In this document: piece after piece, positions 1-10,500 of the stretch | Numbering within the stretch: position 1 is the stretch's first letter | Layout of the letters: every line of letters starts with the position of its first letter | Source of the DNA: Myoxocephalus aenaeus | Taxonomy: Eukaryota; Chordata; Actinopteri; Perciformes; Cottidae | Direction of reading: 5' to 3' | Assembly (NCBI GenBank): GCA_038501785.1 | Contig: JBAMJR010000070.1 | Coordinates: forward strand, 4,379,501 to 4,443,500 | DNA length: 64,000 bases | Translations under genes and position numbers: made by a program | Notes under the pieces: generated by a model | Told to the model about the DNA's origin: nothing | The model's input: only the letters and a program-made list of their open reading frames with translations | Databases searched by the model: none

Positions 1-61
1 GAGAATATTGATATCAGAAAAATGTTTTTTTTTAAAAGAAGAGAATTATCACAATGGGCGT

Positions 62-2410
62 TCACACTCGTGCGCTCTTGGCGTGGTTGGCAGTTGGGTC
101 CAGCGGCGTGGCCGTGGCTCCCTGCCTGGAGTAGTAGAAGCTGTTGTCCCGGCTCGGGGTCCCGGGATCGATGCCGCGGCAGAACAGGATCACGCCGCCG
201 CCCAGGAGACAGAGGCCGGCGCCGACCCAGCCGGCGTACAGAGAGAAGCCGAACGACATCAGACCCTCCTCCCGGTGGGCGCCGATGGGGAACCAGACGG
301 TGGCTACGATGCCGCACAAAGCTGGAGGACACGAGGAGACGGCGTTTTATATTTGTATCTGGACATTCCTGGAGGGGTCCATCTGGATGTCCCTGAGGGT
401 GTCACAGGAAGTGCCCGTCTCATCCAACAGGAAGGACGGTGAGGATGAGGCCTGGTTTGAGAGACCTTGACCCTCCTTCCACCCGTCCTGCAACAGCTGG
501 GAAAGACCAGAGTCCTGTTCACCTAAAACTACTCTGAAAGCAAAACTACTGTCCTCTAAAACTACTGTTCTCCAAAACTACTGTCCTCCAAAACTACTGT
601 CCTCCAAAACTACTGTAATCTAAACTACTGTCCTCCAAAACCACTGTCGTCTAAACTACTGGCATCTAAACTACTGTCCTCCAAAACTAGTCATCTAAAA
701 CTACTGTCATCTAAAACTACTGTCCTCCAAAACTACTGTCCTCCAAAACTACTGTCATCTAAACTACTGTCATCTAAACTACTGTCCTCTAAACTACTGT
801 CATCTAAAACTACTGTCATCTAAACTACTGTCCTCCAAAACTACTGTCATCTAAAACTACTGTCATCTAAACTACTGTCCTCCAAAACTACTGTCATCTA
901 AACTACTGTCATCTAAACTACTGTCCTCTAAAACTACTGTCCTCTAAACTACTGTCCTCCAAAACTACTGTCATCTAAAACTACTGTCATCTAAACTACT
1001 GTCCTCCAAAACTACTGTCATCTAAACTACTGTCATCTAAACTACTGTTCTCCAAAACTACTGTCCTCCAAAACTACTGTCCTCCAAAACTACTGTAATC
1101 TAAACTACTGTCCTCCAAAACCACTGTCGTCTAAACTACTGGCATCTAAACTACTGTCCTCCAAAACTAGTCATCTAAAACTACTGTCATCTAAAACTAC
1201 TGTCCTCCAAAACTACTGTCCTCCAAAACTACTGTCATCTAAACTACTGTCATCTAAACTACTGTCCTCTAAACTACTGTCATCTAAAACTACTGTCATC
1301 TAAACTACTGTCCTCCAAAACTACTGTCATCTAAAACTACTGTCATCTAAACTACTGTCCTCCAAAACTACTGTCATCTAAACTACTGTCATCTAAACTA
1401 CTGTCCTCTAAAACTACTGTCCTCTAAACTACTGTCATATAAACTTCTGTCCTCTAAACTACTGTCATCTAAACTACTGTCATATAAACTACTGTCATCT
1501 AAACTACTGTCATCTAAACTACTGTCCTCTAAACTTTTGTCCTCTTAAAGTAAAACTCTGTCCTCCGAAACTACTGTCCTCTAAAAGTAAACTATTGTCC
1601 GCTGAAACTAAAACACCTGTCCCCTATAATAAAAACTAATTATAGTGTCCTCTAAAAGTAATGTCCTCTAAACTACTGTCCTCTGCAACTACTTTCCTCT
1701 AAAAATAAAACTACTGTCCTCCCAAACAAAAACCTGTCCCCTATAATAAAAAATAGTGTCAACCCCATTTCCACAGTGAATTCATGCAGGTTACTTCGAA
1801 TGTGTATATGTCAGTACCTGTGTGTGTGTGTATGTGCGCACGTGCGTGCGTGTGTGCGTCAGGAGGTCTATTCTCACCCATGAGGATGAAGAGGACGCCT
1901 CCCACCCGGGCGCGGCGCTGCTTGATGGAGGAGTTGTCGTTCTGCAGCCTGACGCAGGGCATCGACATCAGCACCAGCAGCATCGCGGGGAGACCGAACA
2001 GACATGCGCAGATCATCAGGGCGCGAGACGTCTGGATGTAGGCTGAGAGAGGAAAAGAGAGAGAGAGAGAGACTTTGGGTTAAAGTTAGAAATTACGCAC
2101 AAACTAATTAGTCTTTTAAAAAATAAACAATAAGTGATATAATAATGACAATCCGTCCCCCATCTTTCCTTCTCCCCCGCTCACCTGGCAGGGAGAGGAT
2201 CTGGCTGAGCGCCACGCAGTGATAGAGCGCCGGAGAGATGACGCACTCTGCCCAGAGTCCCCGCGAGCCCAGCTCGTCCATGCGCACGCAGGTGGCCACC
2301 GCGTAGTCGCAGGTCCGAACCCAGTCGTTGGTGGCCGTGGCCACGATGAGGCCGACCCAGCCCGCACAGCTCGCCGCGCTGCCGGTCATCTGCCTGCACA
2401 TGTGCGCCAT
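62..2410 (-). CDS. cldn11: Claudin-11 (oligodendrocyte-specific protein), tight-junction tetraspan protein
   Basis: Three coding exons on the minus strand, 2185-2410, 1878-2042 and 62-321, join in phase to give about 216 residues (human CLDN11 has 207). Exon 1 carries the claudin signature in the first extracellular loop: an N-D-W segment, then G-L-W-A-E-C, with paired cysteines. Exon 2 holds the second membrane segment (ALMICACLFGLPAMLLVLM) and the start of the third. Exon 3 supplies the rest of segment three, loop two (AHREEGLMSFG), the fourth segment (SLYAGWVGAGLCLLGGGVIL) and the tail NHAKSARV, matching the claudin-11 PDZ-binding end. The TNDW, DELGS, LYHC, SFGxSLYAGW and HAKSA blocks separate it from other claudins. 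Known role: paracellular barrier in myelin and between Sertoli cells. The ATG at 2410 was chosen because the first segment begins right after it. The donors are GTGAG. The second intron holds a large minisatellite. Confidence 0.93.
523..1750. repeat. Minisatellite in CLDN11 intron 2, 15-16 bp unit with a 480-bp higher-order copy
   Basis: About 1.2 kb of tandem units of the type CTACTGTCATCTAAA, varying as CTCC/CTCT/ATCT and by one A. Variant order is not random: the stretch from about 564 to 956 reappears base for base 480 bp downstream at about 1044 to 1436, including rare variants (CCACTGTCGT, CTGGCATC, AACTAGTCATC). Units degenerate after about 1500. No coding potential is seen. Confidence 0.95.
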
Positions 2411-3706
2411 GGAGCCGCCGCTGTGCGTATTTACGCACAAAAATAAAACTTTTAAAAACAAAAGAAATTACAGTGTTGAATTGGTTTTCTTTTGTTTCGC
2501 TGCCGTTGTATGAATTTAAAGCCTTGTTTATTGTTCCAGATACTGAAAAACTCTGAAAAAAAGATAAAACTCTTTTATAGATAGAAAAAAGAAAAAAGTT
2601 ATACTTCAGTACTCCAAAAGATCTCAAAATGTGATTAAAACGTGTTTTAGAAAGTAATCCTGCTGTGTCCTGTTAACGCGCCTCGGGCTGATCCGCAGAT
2701 ACAAATGCCTAGAATAAGATGTATTATAGGGTGTGGTGAAAAGCATACCGTTCAGTCCAGACTATAAGCCAATCAGAGTCCATGTGAGATCTTAATCTAA
2801 ACCAGATATGGAGAGACAGAGACAGAAAAACAAACTATATCCATCAAAACAGGAGGAGATACGGACCGACCCAGAATATTTGGCTTCAATTTGAGTTGTT
2901 TTGATCTCCAGAAGGAATTTTGTGACATGAATTCAAATCAGTTTATTTAATAAAACACAGATTTTTCCTCTGGTGTCACTCATCTGCCTCACTGCTGCCC
3001 TCTGCTGGTGAATTTGTCCTTCAGACAATGAGATAAAACAACCGTTTTGATTAATTATTCATTTATTAAATAATTCCAAGCATGATACCATAAAAATGTG
3101 ACCATTAAAGACACCAGTCTCTACCCTGATAGTGACCTTTTTTTTGTTTGTTTTTTGAAAATCCACAGACATGTTGTTGTCCAGAATGTAGTGATATAAA
3201 ACATTAAACTTTCATTAAATCACTTACAAAGTCTACGTATTATTATTTTTTGTTATACACACACCGGTTATGTTAGCTACGGGATAGATTTGTCGCTGAC
3301 GTCACGTTCTAAAAAAACTAAATAGACAAATTTTTATATATATTAAATGTTCAAAATCCTTCATGAAATAGCTTTAAATTTACACTCTCCAGCGGCATGA
3401 AAAATGTACAGAAAGTTACAAAAATCTCCCCCAATCCAACTGGTCCCCCCATCTGGTCTCCTGCTACAGTCAGAGCGCCCAAAACGGATGAAATGTCTTC
3501 TGGACTCTGGTGTCTTCTCGCTTCGGTTCCCGTCTCTTAAGGCCACACCTCGATTTATAATCTCATAAATTACCACGAATCTCTTTTTGTGACTTTGTTC
3601 TGTCATCCTTGGTGTCAGCTTGTGTTTTTTTTCTTTTCGTAAAAACTCTCTCTTCTCGCCCCAATCAGTCTCTTTTTTCCTTCTTCTCTGTATCAGTCTG
3701 TTTATT

Positions 3707-3744
<38 letters not shown>
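2411..3744. other. CLDN11 5' flank and PHC3 3' UTR / intergenic
   Basis: No gene is visible. The lower half is upstream of CLDN11, and the upper part is expected to be the 3' UTR of the gene that stops at 3745. A minus-strand AATAAA (read as TTTATT near 3062) could end that UTR about 680 nt after the stop codon. A TC-rich tract at 3710-3746 sits right at the stop codon. The rest is ordinary AT-rich sequence. Confidence 0.5.
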
Positions 3745-3746
<2 letters not shown>

Positions 3747-4442
3747 ATTGGTGTTTCAGTGCGTTGATGTGAGCGCAGATCTTGAGAGCCGGCCCCAGCT
3801 TGATGTTCATGCTGGTCATCAGGTGATCCTCGGTCAGCAGCAGCAGAGCCTGGCCGTCGATCTCCTGCAGCCGGAAAGCCTCGGCCACGTCGCTGCAGCC
3901 TGAGACACAAAGATACACATTTGTTCTCTTTACTTCATACTTTCATTCTTTTTTTCTATTCTATAATTGCATTTCTTGACCTTTTTTGCACATTGGCTTT
4001 TATTTTTCCTGCAACTCCATTTTTTTTATTTAACGAAGTAAAAGTTCTCAGATTTATATTTCTGTCTAAACACTATTTATTAATTAATTAAAATAATTAA
4101 AATAAATAAAATAAATAAAATAAATAAAATAAATAAAATAAATAAAATAAATAAAATAAATAAATAACATTGTACATGTGAAGATGTTTCCTGTCTTTAC
4201 GAGGTGCCAAATAACCTGCCTGGACGCCGCATTACACAGAAATGGATTGTGGGAAAAGAAAGCTGCATTTCTCAGCTTAGGAGCGAGAACCAAGACGGCC
4301 AAGACGGCCCCTCGTTGTTATGAAAGCTGCTCGCTCGGTGCACACGCCGAAAATGTCTTTTAGGCTCTTGTGGGCCCACGGAGCATATTCAGTTGACTCC
4401 TCTACATATGACATTCTAAACGTTATTAAAAAGACGTCAGAG

Positions 4443-4502
<60 letters not shown>

Positions 4503-7500
4503 TATTGATACTAAATGTTCCAGTTCACCTGGCAGTGTGTGAATGAAGGCGGTCACGTCCTCCACGCTCCACTGGGAGGGGCCGGGTTTGAACGTGCTCG
4601 TGGCCGTGGGCGTGGTCAGCGTCGGAGCGGACGCCCTCCGCGCCGCCCTCCTCGCCGCCCGGCGCTCCATCCGGGCTGTCATGGCAACAGCAGGATCCTC
4701 CTCTTCCCCGTCTTCCTCCTCCTCCTCCTCCTCCTCTTCCTCCTCCCCTCCTCCCTCCATGTCCTCCTCCATGTCTTCATCTTCCTCCTCCTCTTCTTCC
4801 TCCTCCTCCTCGTCCTCGTCGTCTGCCGCCGCCGCCTTCTCCTTCCCTTCCTTCTCAAGCCGACCGGCGCTCCAGAGATCGCGAGGCTGCAGAGACTGAG
4901 AGAGGCGTTTATTATTTTAATACTTGAGGAGCAGCATTGCTTAAATGTTTACTTGTTTACAAGCTAACTGTTGTCATGTTAGCATGTACATGTAAGGTTT
5001 TCCCTGACAACATCTTAAGAATACTTTTATGGTGATTTTATACAACTTGTTTTTTTTCTATGGCATTTTTAGATGAAAGTTAATGGGCAACCCAGCTTGG
5101 TACTGGTGTTTTGTATATTTTAAATCAGATTAGTGCTCCCATGAGATCGACAAATCTAATCGGGAATGTGACCCAAAATAATTCGACTCAAGATCCACTT
5201 TTTTGTATTTCATTTTTTTCCACTGATGAAGACCAGGATGTGCAGTAAAAAAAGCTAATAAGTGAAACTTGAGTTAATTTTGTTTTGTCAAACTTCAGTT
5301 TCCACTTTTTAAAAGTATTTAATCATACAAATAACAGATACTGAAATGAATCCATAGTTGAAGCACTAATTGTGTGACATGTTCACATGTGACATGAAGA
5401 AAAGTGAAACTAGTGCGGTTTATTCTTCTTCTTTTTTTTTTACGGAATCAGTTTCTTAAACTGGTGGTGAGTTCAGGGTCCCTACCAGTCGCAGGAGAAG
5501 AGGCTTCCCAGGAACGGACTCCGCCCTGTTCAGGACCGGGCGGACCGGCCTCTCAGACCGACTACTTGCACTCAGCGCCCGCAGACGCTTCGTCAGACGC
5601 ACGTTAAACCTGACAAATAAAACAAAAGAAAGTTTCTTAGTTCTGCTGCTTTGATTCACACTCGTATCTGCACGTCTCCTCACACCACATCCTCTGAGCA
5701 TCAGGTCTCACCCGCGTGCACAGGAAGTGGAGCAGAAGCGCTTGGACCGCATGAAGTTGTGGGCGTGGCCTCGCTTCCCGCAGAACTGGCAGTGCAGCAC
5801 CGTCCTGTCCCTGTGCGGCGTCGGCCCTGCGAGACAAACGTGGTCAACTGACAAATACATCGCTGCTACTTACAATCCTTTCATTTTACTGAAGTACTTC
5901 CGGGTGCAGCAGAGGAACGTGTGCAATTGTTACCTTACTTGGATGACTGAGGCAGCAAAATAACCCTCATTTTCTTTCTTTCTTTCTTTAAAATAAGTGT
6001 TCATTAAATTGTCTTCAGGTTGCTTGTGCTGTTCGACCAAAAACAAGTTCAGAAATAGAAGGAAAAATCCTCACAACTTGAGGATATTTGTGTAAATGTT
6101 TGTGTGACCTTCCAAAAAAAAATCCCCAAAACCCTAAAACCCCTAAAGCGGGAGACGGTTTGTGCCGTTTCTTTTGAGACTCTTACTGTTGGCGAGGTCG
6201 TCCGTGTCCCCGGCTCCCTCGGCCTCCGACTCACTGGAGTGCGCCGCTTGTTTCGTGGCGTCCGGCAACGCGTCCGGCAACGCGTCCGGCAACGCGTCCG
6301 ACGCGTCCGGCACCGCGTCCGGCAACGCCTCGCTCCCATTGGTCCCGTTCACGTCCTCCGGTTTGCTCACCTGCTTTTGAACCAGCAGGGACGAGCGGTT
6401 CACCTGCGCAACGAAAAAGCATTGAGCGAAACGCGTCCCTTCTTCAATTATTAATGCAAATGCAAATAGATGAAGATATTTATGACCACTGCAGCCGGTA
6501 AAATATAAATTAAATTAACTGACTGGGCATATTGTCAATAAAACTATATTTAGCTGACATTATTAATCATGATATATAGTTTCTGTAGCTTGAAGTGAAA
6601 CAAAATCGGTGTGTGTTCGTACAGGAAACGGTTGCAGCCCCTCCTGGATGACGAATCCCTCCACCAGGTGAGTCAGAACCAGGCGCCCCTCAGGCCACGC
6701 CCTCGGCTCCCAGGGTTGGTCGAAGCTCTCGGACTCGTCTCCCGACTGGCCGAGAGGTCCCGCCTCCCCTTTGTCGGCTTTCTCCGGGAGGCTGAGGGCG
6801 TTCTGAGCGGGGAGGAGGGCGGGAGGGTTTTCTGTCGGAGGGGTGACGAAGGGCGAGGACGGGGGAGACTGGGAGGAGAGGCTGGACAGCGCTGGGAGGA
6901 GCAAACACAGGGATCAGAGTCAATGAGGTCATTAAATAAACAGGAAATATATAGTTTTTAAAAAGGGAAGCAATAACAAATTAACAATCAGGCCTCAACA
7001 AATGTGTGAGTGTTTTAAGATCATGTCTGAGACTTTATTTATTTTGAATGCGACCAGATGTTGTCGTAACTATTTCACGATCTTTTCCTAAACCTAACTA
7101 AGTATTTTACGATCTTTTCCTAAACCTAACTTAGTATTTTACGATCTTTTCCTAAACCGAACTTAGTATTTTACGATCTTTTCCAAAACCTAAGTATTTT
7201 ACGCTCTTTTCCTAAACCTAACTAAATATTTCACGATCTTTAATTTAACCTAACTAAGTTTTTCACAACCTTTTCCTAAACCTAACCAAGAATTTCACAA
7301 TCTTTTCCTGAACCTAACTAAGTATTTCACGATCTTTTCCTAATCCTAACTAAGTATTTTACGATCTTTTCCTAAACCTAACTAAGTATTTCACGATCTT
7401 TAATTTAACCTAACTACGTTTTTCACAACCTTTTCCTAAACCTAACAAAGTATTTTACGATCTTTTCCAAAATCTAACAAAGTATTTCACAATCTTTTCC

Positions 7501-10500
7501 TTAACATAACTGAGTTGTTTCCTGAAAATGTATCCGTATGCATGTAACAAGCGTAAATTGACACGTGTTGGTGGCTTTCGTAAAGAATGAGACGTAACTT
7601 TGTGTAAGAAACTATTTGAACCGTTGCACGAGGATATGTTCACGTGGGTAAAACGTGCCCTCAGAGGTACCTGACTGGTTGTCGGACTGTGTTGACATGT
7701 TCTCACAGAAGTCTTCCTGGGGGACCGACTGCAGGTCCCGATGAGACTCTGGTAGCCTCTGACTCTGGAGCGAGACCTCCGGGACTGGAGTTGTTACTGG
7801 GACTGTTACTGGAGCTGTTACTGGGACTGTTACTGGAGCTGTTACTGGAGCTGTTACTGGAACTGTTACTGGAGCTGTTACTGGAGTTGTTACTGGGACT
7901 GTTACTGGAGCTGTTACTGGAACTGTTACTGGAACTGTTACTGGAGCTGTTAGTGGAGCTGTTGCTGGGACTTTTACTGGAGCTGTTACTGGGACTGTTA
8001 CTGGGACTGTTACTGGAGTTGTTACTGGGACTTTTACTGGGACTTTTACTGGGACTGTTACTGGGACTGTTACTGGGACTGTTACTGGGGCTGTTACTGG
8101 GACTGTGTGGACTGGAGCCGGAATGAAACCCAGGACGGGTTTCGGTTCCACGCTGGACACTTTAACAGCGTTGGGCGTCGGGATAAGATCCGTTTTCTGG
8201 CACTGATGGAGAACCTGACCGGTCCGGTTCTCAGACTGGTCCATGGCGGTCTCTTCCTCCTCCTCCTTTATCATCATTTTCTCCTCGCCTCTCTCTCCGT
8301 CACTCCGGCCTTCCTCCGTCACCTCCATTTGCTCTTCCTCTCTGGCCGTTTCAACTTCCTGTTCCTTCCGACCGACGAGGCTTCCTCCCTGCGGTTTCTC
8401 CTCCCTCGTTTTCTCCCTTTGGTCGCCTCTCTCCCCCCTCAGGTCTTTACCAACACTCACCTCCCCTCTGCCTCCCTGTCTCCCCGCTCGCGCCCTTTCT
8501 CGCTGCTCCTCGCTGTCCTTCGGCTCTCCTTTCCGGGTCACGGTTTGGGTTGGAGGGCCGGGCTGGCTAGGCAGGGACGGCGGACTCAGGAGGGACGGCG
8601 GCGAGGGAAGTGGCGAGGTGTTTTTTGGCAACGACGGGTTGAGAGGAGGAAGAAGAGGAAGAGGAAGCACGTCGGCGCTCAACGTCCTCTTTGATTGGCT
8701 GGACAGCGCGGGCGGCTCGGCCACGGGGGGCGCCGGCTGCACGCCGTGGCCGTACGCGCTGGACTGGCGGCCCGAAGACAGGGCGATGATCTGCAGCTGC
8801 CTCGCCGCGGACGACGAGCGCTCGAAGGGGGACGGAGCACACATGGCGTTGGTGACGGACGGCGGGCCGCGCTGCGATTGGCCCGGCCCGCCGAGCATCG
8901 TCTGAGGTAACGGGTAGCCCTTCGGTCCGGCCGGCGGCCTGCCGGCGGGGGAGGCCTGACAGGCGCCGGCGGCAGGCGGGGGCGCGGCGGCGATCGGCTG
9001 CAGGGGCGAGGTTTGGCGCGGCGAGGTTTGGCGCGGCGAGGTTTGGCGCGGCGACGGCGCTCTGTGACCGTTCGGAGAATGGAGTCGGGGTCTCAGCGGG
9101 ACGGCTCGGACCGGAGAGTAAAGAGCTGCAAGATAACAGAAGGAAAGAAAGATGAAAGTTGTAATTAGAATCTTTAAATAAAGTTCTGAGAGATTAAACA
9201 CCTCGTTTCACACCTGCACAACGAGCATTTCACCTACTTGTTATGTCACGTGGTTTTTGTCTTTGTTTAAACAAGCGGGAAAGTAAAACTGGAGCAACTG
9301 GTACAGATTGTATAATGACCCCGAGGGTTTGTTGGCTCTGGGTGACCGTTAACCCCCCGGGCCTGAACCTGAACTTTCAGAGGGAGGGCAATGTTATAAC
9401 AGGAAGGACTGAGGGAACAACGGCTCTGTTGTAGCAGCAAATCAAAAAACCTGATCTGCAGGTTGCTACATTTACTCGTCACAGGCTGCATTTCTAAACA
9501 GGTTGTAACCAGTAACATGTGTATTATATTTATAACATTATAGGAGCATGAAGAGGGGAAATTATCCTGTTATTTTTTTAGAAATAAAGCAACGATGAGG
9601 GTTTTATTTAGCAGAAATACAATTGAATTTTTCTTGTTCTGTTAAACATCTTGCGACCCTTTTTAATTTAATTAATCTTGCGCTCCCCAATGTTGGGAAC
9701 ACACTGGCCCTTTTCCTGTCAGCTTTGCTGTCCTTATTTGGTAACAGCAATAAAAAATACAGAAATACAAAATAATATATTTTGGATTTTGGATTAATGG
9801 TCAGATAATCAAATTAATTAATCATTTTAATAATTGAACTTGTTTGTGATATAATTATTATTATTATCGTTTTGTTTAACATTATTATGAAAACCCAATT
9901 ACAAATTTGATGATTGCCAGATTGAACCAAACCTTAGATTTTACTCGTGCACCATCGAACCCAAATAAAACAGGAAGTGTCTGAGATCGTCCTCCATCCT
10001 CCCACCCAGTGGGAGTCATTCTCCCGAGGGAGGGTGGGCATGGGAATGGGGGACCTACTTGGAGGCGGGACGGAGAGGTGGCGTCCGGGCGCGTTCGGGC
10101 CCTCCGATGCCGCGGCGCAGGTCTGCGGCGGTCGCGGCCTGAGGGGGGGGAAGAGGGGGGCGTGAGGGCGAGAGAGGGGAGGCGGGGCCGAGCAAGGCGG
10201 CTTGAGCCGAAGGGAGGGAGGGATGGTGAGGGCCCCGGGGGGCGGAGGCCTCAGGGTGAGGCTCTGGAGCTGGAGAGGGGAGACAACAGAAGGAAAACAT
10301 CAGTTACATCCTGAAACGTGAAAAGAAACGTACAAAACATTCAAACACAGGAACGGCTTGTTTGTAGTGGCTGTCCTGCCGGCTTATTTGGTGTGTATGT
10401 GCATTTGCCTTGTTTAGTGTTGATGTATTGTATGTGCCTCCAGTGTTTTATATGTGCTTATACTGTAGGTACATTTTTATTTTGCTTTGATGTGAATTAG

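Larger units (their letters stand above)
3745..4640 (-). other. phc3: PHC3 SAM domain (split over two exons) and polyglutamate tract
   Basis: The SAM domain begins at SQWSVEDVTAFIHTLPG at the end of exon 4529-4886 and continues across a phase-1 intron into 3745-3899 (CSDVAEAFRLQEIDGQALLL, then HLMTSMNIKLGPALKI). EIDGQALLLL and NIKLGPALKI are polyhomeotic-type polymer-forming SAM segments. Upstream in the same exon (about 4690-4845) the minus strand encodes a long Glu/Asp run broken by MEEDMEGG, and then an Arg/Ala-rich stretch. Confidence 0.9.

Noticed and set aside
3361..3606. Minus-strand 81-codon frame downstream of PHC3
   Set aside because: Lies in the expected PHC3 3' UTR; no recognisable domain and not joined to the gene by splice signals.
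4515..4967. Plus-strand Ser/Leu/Pro-rich frames
   Set aside because: Antisense of the PHC3 polyglutamate and SAM exon.
7644..8126. Leucine-rich (LLLELLLGLL) plus-strand frame
   Set aside because: Exact antisense of the PHC3 XPVT coding repeat; the 12-bp period keeps it open. The PHC3 exon on the other strand has splice sites and family motifs.
8107..8910. Plus-strand frames of about 200 codons (Ser/Leu/Arg-rich)
   Set aside because: Antisense of PHC3 exon 7671-9125.
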